In this document: in pieces, positions 28,882 to 37,607 of the stretch | How the letters are laid out: each line of letters starts with the position of its first letter | Numbering within the stretch: position 1 is the stretch's first letter | Assembly: GCA_025360425.1 (NCBI GenBank) | Contig: JANYCD010000073.1 | Location: 1-64,000, forward strand | DNA from: Sterolibacteriaceae bacterium | Lineage (GTDB): Bacteria; Pseudomonadota; Gammaproteobacteria; Burkholderiales; Rhodocyclaceae | DNA: 64,000 nucleotides | Reading direction: 5' to 3' | Notes under the pieces: generated by a model | What the model was told of the DNA's origin: nothing | Database searches by the model: none | What the model saw: the letters and a program-made list of their open reading frames with translations, nothing else | Made by a program: the position numbers and the translations under genes

Positions 28882-30681
28882 GTGCGCCTGCTCACTCTTG
28901 TTTTCGCAGCCTCGTTTATTGGCGCATGCAGCAATGCGCCCATCACTCCCCCATCGAATGGACATATCCGCGCCGAAAACATTCCGGACGCCGATACGGC
29001 TTCAATCCCCAAGCCGGTGCAGAGCGACATTTCCCTGCCGAGACCCAAACCCGCCGCCAAAGTCGAGACGTATAGCGTTGTTGTCAGCAACGTGAAGGCG
29101 CAAGACCTGCTGTTCGCCCTGGCGCGCGACGCCAAACTCAATATTGATGTCCACCCGGGTATCAACGGCACGGTCTCGCTGAACGCCATTGACCAAACCC
29201 TGCAACAACTGTTGGCCCGTATCGCCAAGCAAGTGGATATGCGCTGGGAACTGGATGGGCCGAATCTGATCGTGATGCCGGATACGCCTTTCCTGCGCAA
29301 CTACAAGATCGATTACGTCAATCTAGCGCGCGATGTGACCAGTTCTGTCGCCATCAATACCCAGATCGCATCCACCAGTGCCGCAGCAACCACTGGTGGC
29401 AGTGGATCATCCGGCGCCGGCAACAATTCTTCCACTACGGTCACCAGTACAGCCAAGAATAATTTCTGGGGTTCCCTGGAAAAGAACCTCAAGGACATTC
29501 TGCGGGAAACCGACAAGATTCTGCCGGAGGGGTCCAGCGATACCGTGATCGAAAAAAATGACCAGCAATCCACCAGCGGTACAGGAGCAACGTCCAATCG
29601 TGGGGGGGGGCAAGGCAATCTCGCGGGAAGTCCAAACCCTGCCTCGATATCGACGGAAGGGACGACGGTAATCAAGCGGACGACTTTTCGTGAAGCCGCG
29701 TCTGTCATCGTCAATTCCGAAGCCGGTGTGGTGGTGGTACGCGCCACTTCACGGCAGCATGAAAAAGTTCAGGAATATCTTGATCTCGTCATGTCAACCG
29801 CCAAGCGGCAGGTCATGATCGAGGCGACCATTGCCGAAGTTACGCTGAGCGACGGCTATCAACAGGGCATTAATTGGCAAAGCCTGCGCAATCTGCGCAA
29901 AGGGCCTCCGACCGCCGGTTTTTCAGAAATTCAGAATCCGTCGGGGCCGACGCTGACCAGTGGTGGCACACCTTTTCTGCTGAACTATGTCGCACCGGGG
30001 CTGGGCATTTCGGCCACCATTTCCCTGCTGGAGTCTTTTGGCAACGTAAAAGTAATTTCCAGTCCGCGGATCAGCGTCCTCAATAACCAGACCGCATTGC
30101 TCAAGGTCGTCAATAACATTGTCTATTTCACCATCAAATCGGATACCACCAACAGTACGACCGGCCCTTCACAAACCACCGTAACGACGACCCCTCAATC
30201 GGTCGCGGTCGGATTGGTGATGAGTGTTACGCCACAAATCAGTGACACCGACGTGATCCTGCTCAATGTCCGACCCACGATTTCCAGCGTCATCGACTTT
30301 ATTAATGATCCGAATCCCAGCATTCCCTCTGGAATTTCCAATAGGGTTCCGGAAATTCAAACGCGTGAAATGGAGTCGGTGCTGCGCCTGACCAACGGGG
30401 AAATTGCGGTGATGGGCGGACTGATGAAAGACGAGCTAAATCAGGCCACCGATGCGGTACCGGGTCTCTCCAAATTGCCTGTGCTGGGAAATATATTTAC
30501 GCAACGTAACGACAAGCGCACAAAAACCGAATTGGTCATATTTCTGCGGCCGACGGTGATTAAAGATATCAGCATCAATGGTGACTTCCGCGCGCTGCGC
30601 GGACAATTGCCGAACAACGACTTTTTTGCCAACAACCCTGGCCCGCAACAGCAACAAATCGGCGGCGGAGGCAGCAAGTAG
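28882..30681 (+). CDS. mshL: MSHA-type pilus secretin MshL (outer-membrane lipoprotein)
   Basis: Forms the outer-membrane gated channel through which the pilus passes. From the GTG at 28882 (preceded by GAGG with 8-nt spacing) it is 599 residues, with lipobox IGAC (Cys16). It then has an STN/N0-like region (VKAQDLLFALARDAKLNID), a Ser/Thr/Gly-rich linker, and a secretin domain (VMIEATIAEVTLSDGYQQGI, RISVLNNQTALLKV, then VTPQISDTDVILLNVRP and AVMGGLMKD). The linker contains a run of nine G residues (29602-29610), a possible phase-variation site. ATG 28864 is an alternative start. Confidence 0.93.
   Translation: MRLLTLVFAASFIGACSNAPITPPSNGHIRAENIPDADTASIPKPVQSDISLPRPKPAAKVETYSVVVSNVKAQDLLFALARDAKLNIDVHPGINGTVSLNAIDQTLQQLLARIAKQVDMRWELDGPNLIVMPDTPFLRNYKIDYVNLARDVTSSVAINTQIASTSAAATTGGSGSSGAGNNSSTTVTSTAKNNFWGSLEKNLKDILRETDKILPEGSSDTVIEKNDQQSTSGTGATSNRGGGQGNLAGSPNPASISTEGTTVIKRTTFREAASVIVNSEAGVVVVRATSRQHEKVQEYLDLVMSTAKRQVMIEATIAEVTLSDGYQQGINWQSLRNLRKGPPTAGFSEIQNPSGPTLTSGGTPFLLNYVAPGLGISATISLLESFGNVKVISSPRISVLNNQTALLKVVNNIVYFTIKSDTTNSTTGPSQTTVTTTPQSVAVGLVMSVTPQISDTDVILLNVRPTISSVIDFINDPNPSIPSGISNRVPEIQTREMESVLRLTNGEIAVMGGLMKDELNQATDAVPGLSKLPVLGNIFTQRNDKRTKTELVIFLRPTVIKDISINGDFRALRGQLPNNDFFANNPGPQQQQIGGGGSK
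29602..29610 (+). repeat. Homopolymeric G9 tract inside mshL
   Basis: Nine consecutive G residues encode a Gly-Gly-Gly stretch around residue 241, between the N-domain and the secretin domain. A one-base change would frameshift the protein before the channel-forming region. Poly-G runs of this length are typical slipped-strand contingency sites, but here it could simply be a glycine linker. Confidence 0.8.
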
Positions 30682-32000
30682 TGAGTTTGCTGATGGATGC
30701 GTTGAAGAAGGCGGAACTGGCCAAGCGCCAGTCTCCAAAGGATCCATCTGAACCATCAATCTCGCGCGCTTCCCAAGAACCCCTGGCATTGACACCGTTG
30801 GGGGTCAAACCCGAGCCATTTGGCGGTGAGCAATCAATTCCACCGTCTGTCGTGGAGCCAGTCGGCAATCTCCCTGAATTGCCATCGACGCTCGAATTAC
30901 TCGATCAGGAATTCATGGACGCGGCGCTCGTCTTGGCGCAACGCAAACCCGAGAACACGCAAGAGCTCTCTGCAGGTCGGGTAGGCGCTTTTTCTTCGCC
31001 GCCGATTATCCCTGCCCCAGTTATTGACACGAGCGCGCAACAGCGGGCTGCCGCTGAAACCCGGCGCGAACGCGAGTCTGTGCAAAACCTGTTCGAGGCG
31101 AAGCAGGCACCGGCATCTTCACGCAAGACATTCGCCATCGTTGGCGTGCTTTCCATGTTTGTCGTGGCCGCCATCGGCATCTATTTCTGGTTGCAGTTAC
31201 AACCCAAATCAAGCCTGATGCCGTCTGGTGGCGCCGTGTTGCCAATAACGGCGTCTCCCCACCCCATGATTCCCTCTCCGCCGGTGCCGGTGGCCGAACC
31301 CGTAACGAACATCCCGGCCGTGCCGGCCGCCGCATCCCCGAATGAAGCACAAAGTAGCCAACCACAGCCGGCGCCAGCCCGACTAACAGCGCCGCTACCC
31401 GAGATCCCGATCCGCGTGACCACATCGAAGTTGCAAGTCGACCCGACGGTTGACGCCGCTTTCAATGCCCTGCAAAACGGCGATCTGGGTGCCGCCAAAG
31501 CCGCCTACGAGAAATCGCTGAAGAACGACCCGAAAAATGCCGATACGCTGCATGGCCTCGCTGCGATCCAGCTTCGCCTGGGCAAACCGGAACTGGCGCA
31601 AGACTATTATCTGCGCGCGCTGGAGGCAGACCCCAAGGATGCTCTGGCGCAGGCCAGTCTGATCAGCATGAGCAGCCAAATTGATCCCGTGCAATCAGAA
31701 AGCCGGCTCAAGCTGCTGCTCACCACACAGGCTGACTCGCCGTTCCTGCATTTCTATCTCGGCAATCTCTACGCACGCCAGAATCGCTGGTCCGAAGCTC
31801 AACAGGACTATTTCAAAGCCATGGCGGGCGAACCGGACAATCCGGATTACCTGTTCAATCTTGCGGTCAGTCTGGATCAATTGCACCAGGCCAAACTTGC
31901 CGCGCAGTACTATGCCCAGGCACTGTCCGCAGCCGACAAACGATCTGCCGGTTTTGATAAACAACAGGTTTCCGACCGACTGAAAAAGTTGCAGCCGTAA
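30681..32000 (+). CDS. mshN: MshN-like TPR protein of the pilus system
   Basis: The 439-residue product starts with GTG overlapping the mshL stop (TAGTG). The N-terminus LLMDALKKAELAKRQ is the hallmark of MshN/GspB-like proteins. A transmembrane helix lies near residues 149-171, then a Pro/Ala-rich linker, then a TPR array in the periplasm (GDLGAAKAAYEKSLKNDPKN, LGKPELAQDYYLRALEADPK, NRWSEAQQDYFKAMAGEPDN). It is likely to link the inner-membrane assembly platform with the secretin. Confidence 0.82.
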   Translation: MSLLMDALKKAELAKRQSPKDPSEPSISRASQEPLALTPLGVKPEPFGGEQSIPPSVVEPVGNLPELPSTLELLDQEFMDAALVLAQRKPENTQELSAGRVGAFSSPPIIPAPVIDTSAQQRAAAETRRERESVQNLFEAKQAPASSRKTFAIVGVLSMFVVAAIGIYFWLQLQPKSSLMPSGGAVLPITASPHPMIPSPPVPVAEPVTNIPAVPAAASPNEAQSSQPQPAPARLTAPLPEIPIRVTTSKLQVDPTVDAAFNALQNGDLGAAKAAYEKSLKNDPKNADTLHGLAAIQLRLGKPELAQDYYLRALEADPKDALAQASLISMSSQIDPVQSESRLKLLLTTQADSPFLHFYLGNLYARQNRWSEAQQDYFKAMAGEPDNPDYLFNLAVSLDQLHQAKLAAQYYAQALSAADKRSAGFDKQQVSDRLKKLQP

Positions 32001-32046
32001 TCTTTCACTTTCCGGCACGTGCGCAATGCTGGATAATCTTCGGCAC

Positions 32047-33753
32047 ATGAACGCCCCAAATATCAAACGTCGGCCCATTGGACAAGTCCTGATCGCGCAA
32101 GGTGTGATCAGCGAAGACCAATTGCGTATCGCGTTGCTGGAACAGATGAAGGTGAACCAGCCGGTCGGCAAACTGCTGGTTAGCCTCGGTTTCGTTTCAG
32201 AAGCCACGCTGCGCGATGCCTTGGGCGAGTCCCTTGGCAGCAAGTCGGTCGACCTGACCCGTGCAGTAATTGATGCCGGCGCATTGAAAATGGTGCCGCG
32301 CGAACTCGCCAAGCGCCATCGTATCTTGCCGCTCGACTACGACACGACCAACCAAAAACTCACCATCGCCGTTTCCGACCCGAACGATATCATCGCGCTC
32401 GACAAGTTGCGCGCGCTGGTTCCCCATGAGCTCAGGATAGAAACACTGCTGGCCGGCGAAACTGAAATTGCGCGCGCCATCGATCAGTACTACGGTCACG
32501 AACTCTCGATCGACGGCATTCTGCACGAAATCGAGACCGGTGAAATCGACTATCGCTCACTGTCCACGAGCATGGATGAATACAGCCAGCCGGTGGTGAG
32601 GCTGGTGGACGCATTGCTGACCGATGCCGTCAAACGCGAATCATCCGACATTCACTTTGAACCCGAAGCCAGCTTCCTGCGCATCCGTTATCGCATCGAC
32701 GGCATCCTGCGTCAGATCAGGTCATTGCACAAATCCTACTGGGCAGCCATGGCAGTGCGACTGAAGGTGGTTGCCGGGATGAACATTGCCGAGACGCGTG
32801 CCCCGCAGGATGGTCGCATCTCCCTGGTCATCAGCGGCCGGCCGGTGGATTTCCGGGTCTCGGCGCAACCGACAATACATGGCGAGAACATCGTCTTGCG
32901 CATCCTTGACCGACAAAAAAGCATCGCCACGCTGGACAAGTTGGGGCTCGATGACTTTCAGCTGGACCTGCTCAAGCTGATGATTGCCCGACCCGAAGGC
33001 ATCATCATGGTGACCGGCCCAACCGGCAGCGGCAAAACAACAACGCTCTATTCGGTACTAAGTCATGTCAATGACGAGGGGATCAACATCATGACCCTCG
33101 AAGACCCGGTCGAATACCCGATGGCAATGATTCGGCAAACCTCGGTGTCTGAGACGGCAAAGCTGGATTTTGCCAGCGGCATCCGCTCCATGATGCGTCA
33201 GGATCCGGACGTGATCCTGGTTGGTGAAATCCGCGACGCGGATACCGCTGAAATGGCGTTCCGTGCCGCGATGACCGGGCATCAGGTTTTCTCGACCCTG
33301 CACACCAACTCGGCAATCGGCGCCATCCCGCGCCTACAGGACATTGGCGTTCTGCCGGACATCATGGCCGGCAATATCATTGGCATCATCGCCCAGCGTC
33401 TGGTTCGCCGCCTGTGCACTCACTGCCGCAAGCCCCACCCGGCTGAGGCCCACGAACGCCACCTGCTCAAGCTGGAGGACCAGCAATCTCCACCCATCCT
33501 CTACCGCGCCACCGGGTGCGACCAATGCGATTTTCAAGGCTACCGTGGCCGGCTTACCATCATGGAACTGCTGCGGCTTGACGGCGACCTCGACGAACTG
33601 ATTGCGCGTCGTGCCACCGCCCGCGAAATTCGCAATGCCGCAATCGCCAAGGGCTTTCGCCCGCTGGCGGAGGATGGTCTGAGGCGAGTGCTCGACGGAT
33701 CGACATCGCTCGAAGAGATCGCCCGGGTCATCGACCTTACGGAGCGGATGTAA
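32047..33753 (+). CDS. mshE: MshE/GspE-type pilus extension ATPase
   Basis: Cytoplasmic hexameric motor of pilus assembly. I place the start at MNAPNIKRRPIGQ (32047). It has an N-terminal MshEN-like region with two tandem IGQVLIAQGVISEDQL / VGKLLVSLGFVSEATL units, the fold that binds c-di-GMP in Vibrio MshE. Then come Walker A ([15 protein letters not shown]), Asp box (TLEDPVEYP), Walker B (MRQDPDVILVGEIRD), the His box (VFSTLHTN) and a zinc-binding pair CTHC...CDQC. In both N-terminal units the Arg of the RLG motif appears to be Pro, so nucleotide binding is uncertain. Confidence 0.93.
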   Translation: MNAPNIKRRPIGQVLIAQGVISEDQLRIALLEQMKVNQPVGKLLVSLGFVSEATLRDALGESLGSKSVDLTRAVIDAGALKMVPRELAKRHRILPLDYDTTNQKLTIAVSDPNDIIALDKLRALVPHELRIETLLAGETEIARAIDQYYGHELSIDGILHEIETGEIDYRSLSTSMDEYSQPVVRLVDALLTDAVKRESSDIHFEPEASFLRIRYRIDGILRQIRSLHKSYWAAMAVRLKVVAGMNIAETRAPQDGRISLVISGRPVDFRVSAQPTIHGENIVLRILDRQKSIATLDKLGLDDFQLDLLKLMIARPEGIIMVTGPTGSGKTTTLYSVLSHVNDEGINIMTLEDPVEYPMAMIRQTSVSETAKLDFASGIRSMMRQDPDVILVGEIRDADTAEMAFRAAMTGHQVFSTLHTNSAIGAIPRLQDIGVLPDIMAGNIIGIIAQRLVRRLCTHCRKPHPAEAHERHLLKLEDQQSPPILYRATGCDQCDFQGYRGRLTIMELLRLDGDLDELIARRATAREIRNAAIAKGFRPLAEDGLRRVLDGSTSLEEIARVIDLTERM

Positions 33754-33765
33754 ACGACTTTATCC

Positions 33766-34968
33766 ATGGCGCTCTATGCATACAAGGCGATCAATCCATC
33801 GGGGCGCACAGTCCTGGGTCGGCTCGACGCCATCAATCTGGTGGACCTCGAAATGCGCCTCAAGCGCATGGAGCTCGACTTTGTCAATGGCAATACCGTC
33901 AAGGAAAGCAACCTGTTCGGTCAGAGCAAGATCCCGCGCCGGGAGATCATCAATTTCTGCTTTCATCTTGAGCAATTAACCCGGGCCGGTGTACCGATCA
34001 TCGAGGGATTAGCCGACCTGCGCGACAGCCTTGAAACGCCGCGCTTTCGCGAAGTGCTGGCGGGCATGGTGGAGAGCATCGAGGGTGGTAAAACCCTGTC
34101 GCAAGCGATGGACGAGTACCCCAGAGTCTTCGATGAAGTCTTTACCAGCCTGATACGCGCAGGCGAAGAGACCGGAAACCTGTCCGGCGTTTTGAAGAAT
34201 CTGAATGAATCGCTCAGGTGGCAGGATGAATTGGCGGCACAAACCAAGAAGCTGATCATGTATCCGGCATTCATGGGCGTGGTGGTGGTTGGCGTGGTGT
34301 TTTTCATGATGATTTACCTGGTTCCAAAGATGGTGAGCTTCATCAAAAACATGGGGCAACAGATCCCGCTACAGACCAAGATACTGATCGCCACTTCCAA
34401 TTTTTTCGTCAACTACTGGTACATCGTTCTACTGCTGCCGATAGTGATCGCCATCGGGATCAACTTCGCGATTCGCACCAATCCCAAGGCGCATCATCGC
34501 TTTGACGGATTCAAGTTACAGATGCCCATGGTTGGCGAAATCCTGCGCAAGATCATTCTTTCCCGCTTCGCCAGCGTATTCGCCATGATGTACGCCTCGG
34601 GAATTTCGATACTTGACTCGATCAAAACCACCGAGAAGGTGGTCGGCAATTCGATCATCCGCGAAGGACTCGAGCAGGCCGGTCAGTTGATCGCCGATGG
34701 TCTCAACGTGACCGCTGCGTTCGAGCGCGTTGGATTGTTTCCGCCACTGGTTATCCGCATGCTGCGCGTCGGAGAGAACACCGGTGGGCTGGATACCGCT
34801 CTAATGAATGTCAGCTATTTCTACAATCGCGACGTAAAGGAATCCATCGAGCGCGTGCAGGCAATGATTGAACCGATGATGACCATCATCGTCGGCATGA
34901 TTTTGGGCTGGGTGATGCTTGCTGTTCTTGGTCCAATTTACGACACCATTTCAAAAATGAAAATTTGA
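33766..34968 (+). CDS. mshG: MshG/GspF-type inner-membrane platform protein
   Basis: The 400-residue polytopic platform protein has two T2SF domains. The first has REIINFCFHLEQLTRAGVPI (about residues 45-65) and RAGEETGNLSGVL; the second has FASVFAMMYASGISILDSI and MLRVGENTGGLDTALMNVS. Three transmembrane helices are visible (about residues 170-190, 218-240 and near the C-terminus, IVGMILGWVMLAVLGPIYDT). It lies 12 bp after mshE, and the pair should work together in pilin extraction. Confidence 0.95.
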   Translation: MALYAYKAINPSGRTVLGRLDAINLVDLEMRLKRMELDFVNGNTVKESNLFGQSKIPRREIINFCFHLEQLTRAGVPIIEGLADLRDSLETPRFREVLAGMVESIEGGKTLSQAMDEYPRVFDEVFTSLIRAGEETGNLSGVLKNLNESLRWQDELAAQTKKLIMYPAFMGVVVVGVVFFMMIYLVPKMVSFIKNMGQQIPLQTKILIATSNFFVNYWYIVLLLPIVIAIGINFAIRTNPKAHHRFDGFKLQMPMVGEILRKIILSRFASVFAMMYASGISILDSIKTTEKVVGNSIIREGLEQAGQLIADGLNVTAAFERVGLFPPLVIRMLRVGENTGGLDTALMNVSYFYNRDVKESIERVQAMIEPMMTIIVGMILGWVMLAVLGPIYDTISKMKI

Positions 34969-34978
34969 CGCTCCGAAA

Positions 34979-36541
34979 ATGTCAAAACACCGCGCCCTCT
35001 TCCTTGACGCCAACCACATCACTGCCTATTCGTGGCAGGGCGGAAACCTGCGCGAAGAAGGCACCTTCGACGGTGACGCGCCAGGGCTGGAGAACTTCGT
35101 CGCCTATCTGCGTCTCCAGCGCTCCTCGGTCTTCTACCTGCTCGCCGATGTCGCCGAGGAAGGCTTCCAGATCGAAGACATCCCCTATGTATCGGGTAAC
35201 GACCGCAAGGCTTTGCTGGAGCGCCGTCTTGGTCAATATTTCTATGGCACACCGCTCACTGCGGCAATCTCGCTGGGACGCGGAAAAACCGGGCGGCGCG
35301 ACGAAAAAATGCTGTTTACGGCGCTGACCCGACCGCAGTATTTCGAACCTTGGTTTGCCGCAATGCGGCAGGCAGAGACCCAACTGGCCGGTCTTTTTTC
35401 GGCGCCCATGGTGGTCAATTCATTGTTCAAGACACTGAACAAAAAAGACGGGCCAACCCTGGTACTGACATTGTGCAAAGCCGGTTTGCGGCAGTCTTTT
35501 TTCGAAGGCGATCAGTTGCGGTTCTCGCGTTTGACGCCGCTGGTCACCAGCTCCCTGGAAGAATATTCACTCACCTGCGCAGTCGAGGCCGCAAAAATCT
35601 ATCAATACCTCGTCGGCCAACGCCAGATCGAGCGCGGCAAAAAACTGGAAACCTTGATCCTTGCCCATCCGGCGGAAACCGCCAGTTTTCGCCAGAAGTG
35701 TCGCGATACGGACGAACTCCACTTTGATTACATCGATCTGATCGAGCGCGGATCCAAACTCGGTCTCAAATCCCAGAGTTCAGATTCGCACGCCGACACG
35801 CTGTTGCTGCATTTGTTGCTGCAAAAAACACCCCCCTACCAGTTCGCTCCGACCCCGGAGCGAAAACTCTATCGTCTTTGGCAATGGCGCTTCGGGCTCA
35901 ATGCCGCCGCCGCGCTCATTCTCGTTGTTTGCCTGCTGTTCGCCACCAAAAACTTTTTGCAAACCTACACCATGGGGCAGGAAGTGGAATCGGTCAAACT
36001 CGATGCCGCCCTGACCAAGCAACGCTATGAGGCCATGCTCAAAAAACTTCCGGCCATGCCGGTCAGCGCCGACCAGTTGCGTGCCATGGTGGATCGTTTT
36101 AACACTTTGCAAAAAAATTCTCCGCCCATCACGATGACGCTCAACCAATTGAGTCAGGCACTGAGTATTTCGCCACAGGTAGAGCTGGATCGAATCGACT
36201 GGCTCCCCTCCTCAAACCCGGCCGACTCGGTGAACCCCGATACGGGCGCGGGTGCGAAAACCGCTCCCAATGCCACGCTTGCGAGCGGTAGCGCAAGCTA
36301 TTACGCCATCGTCGAGATCCAGGCACATTTGCCCGCAGCCGTGGCCAACGACAATCGCGCCATTCTTGAAATCGTTGACCGCTTTGTCGACACGCTGAAA
36401 AAAAATCAGGGCATGACCGTCACCATCCTGCACATGCCATTCGACCTGGCGTCGGGCAAAACCATCAAGAGTTCGGCGCAGACAGGGGTCACTCTGGTTG
36501 AACTGCCGAAGTTTTCGTTGCGCTTGGTGCAGGGACTCTGA
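34979..36541 (+). CDS. MshI / PilM-GspL-like assembly protein
   Basis: The 520-residue product has a long cytoplasmic N-terminal part (about 1-300; MSKHRALFLDANHITAYSWQ, then AAKIYQYLVGQRQIERG) resembling the actin-like domain of GspL/PilM. A transmembrane helix follows at about 307-327 (LNAAAALILVVCLLFATKNF), then a periplasmic ferredoxin-like part. So it may combine the PilM and PilN roles in anchoring the ATPase. It lies between mshG and a MshJ-like gene in the usual I-J-K order. The sequence is divergent, so the specific symbol is withheld. Confidence 0.72.
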   Translation: MSKHRALFLDANHITAYSWQGGNLREEGTFDGDAPGLENFVAYLRLQRSSVFYLLADVAEEGFQIEDIPYVSGNDRKALLERRLGQYFYGTPLTAAISLGRGKTGRRDEKMLFTALTRPQYFEPWFAAMRQAETQLAGLFSAPMVVNSLFKTLNKKDGPTLVLTLCKAGLRQSFFEGDQLRFSRLTPLVTSSLEEYSLTCAVEAAKIYQYLVGQRQIERGKKLETLILAHPAETASFRQKCRDTDELHFDYIDLIERGSKLGLKSQSSDSHADTLLLHLLLQKTPPYQFAPTPERKLYRLWQWRFGLNAAAALILVVCLLFATKNFLQTYTMGQEVESVKLDAALTKQRYEAMLKKLPAMPVSADQLRAMVDRFNTLQKNSPPITMTLNQLSQALSISPQVELDRIDWLPSSNPADSVNPDTGAGAKTAPNATLASGSASYYAIVEIQAHLPAAVANDNRAILEIVDRFVDTLKKNQGMTVTILHMPFDLASGKTIKSSAQTGVTLVELPKFSLRLVQGL

Positions 36542-36543
36542 TC

Positions 36544-37158
36544 GTGGCGACATCGCAATCCACCGCCCTGAAACGCTTGCAGTGGAATATTGCCCTATTG
36601 CTTTTCCTTTCCCTGGTGGGCGCCGGTGCCGTGCTGGCTTCGCTCAAATTTCGTGACGTCGCCGACAAATCACTAAAACAAGCAACCGCGATTCAACGCG
36701 AAATCAAGGCCAAGCTGGCCCGCGCCAACGATGAAGAGATCGAGTTACGCGAAAAAATACTGCGTTATAACGCGATGGATAAAAAAGGCATTCTCGGCGA
36801 AGAACATCGCCTGGAGTGGATCGAGCAAATCAAAAAAGTGGAAGAGAAGCATAAGTTGCTCGAAATTCAATACGAGTTGGCGCCGCAAAAGCCACTCGAT
36901 GCGAAAGTCTTGCCGTTAACAGGCGGTGACTTTGAGGTATTGTCGAGTCCCATGAGCCTGGACATGCCGCTACTCCATGAGTTGGACCTGTTGAATTTTC
37001 TGGCTGATCTTAGCAACGAGGTCACCGCCTTTCTGCGGCTGAGAAGCTGTTCCATCGAACGCACTTCGCCGCAAGCCGCAACCAAAGGCGCCATCGCCGT
37101 TGCCCAGCTCAGAGCCCGCTGCCAACTCGACTGGATCACCATTCGGGAGAGGAGATGA
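36544..37158 (+). CDS. MshJ / PilO-GspM-like protein
   Basis: The 204-residue product starts GTG, 2 bp after the MshI-like stop. One N-terminal transmembrane helix (IALLLFLSLVGAGAVLASL), then a coiled coil (AIQREIKAKLARANDEEIEL), then a small periplasmic domain. This matches the bitopic PilO/MshJ topology; sequence identity is too low to name it with certainty. It overlaps the next gene by 4 bp. Confidence 0.65.
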   Translation: MATSQSTALKRLQWNIALLLFLSLVGAGAVLASLKFRDVADKSLKQATAIQREIKAKLARANDEEIELREKILRYNAMDKKGILGEEHRLEWIEQIKKVEEKHKLLEIQYELAPQKPLDAKVLPLTGGDFEVLSSPMSLDMPLLHELDLLNFLADLSNEVTAFLRLRSCSIERTSPQAATKGAIAVAQLRARCQLDWITIRERR

Positions 37159-37607
37159 AGATCGCGGCATTCAGGTTTTTCATTCTCTTCCTGACCTGCG
37201 CCACCCCCCTGGCATATGCGGAAGAGCCACTTGGGCGGCTATTCTTCAGCCCGGAGAAACGCGCTGTACTCGAACGGCAACGGCAACTCAACGTTCAGGT
37301 TCAGGAAACACAAACACTGGAAGGCGCCACCATGCATCTTGATGGTGTCATTCAGCGCAGTGGTGGCAAAAAAACCGTATGGATCAACGGCCAACCGCAA
37401 AACGACAATGCAACGCCCCTCGGTGTTGCCGCGAAAATAGCGCCGGGCGACCCCGGGCGCGCCTCCCTGAGCGCCGAGGGCGAATCTCCCGTCAATCTGA
37501 AAGTTGGAGAAACCGTCAATCGCGCCACGCGTGAAAAAGACAATGGCATCGATGGCGGAAAAATTGTCGTCGGCAAGCCCGCCGCGCGCGCCCGGGATGC
37601 CCGCTAG
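37155..37607 (+). CDS. MshK-like secreted accessory protein
   Basis: The 150-residue product has a Sec signal peptide (FFILFLTCATPLAYA). The mature part starts EEPLGRLFFSPEKRAVLERQ, a sequence I associate with betaproteobacterial pilus-operon proteins, and continues LDGVIQRSGGKKTVWINGQP, a small beta-rich unit resembling PilP/GspC-type linkers. Its role is probably connecting the platform to the secretin. It overlaps the start of the giant pilin by 11 bp. Confidence 0.62.
   Translation: MKIAAFRFFILFLTCATPLAYAEEPLGRLFFSPEKRAVLERQRQLNVQVQETQTLEGATMHLDGVIQRSGGKKTVWINGQPQNDNATPLGVAAKIAPGDPGRASLSAEGESPVNLKVGETVNRATREKDNGIDGGKIVVGKPAARARDAR

Noticed and set aside
36394-36405. Runs of seven or eight A residues in the MshI-like gene as possible slippage sites.
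   Set aside because: They encode ordinary Lys/Asn codons in frame, and short A runs are common; nothing indicates programmed frameshifting.
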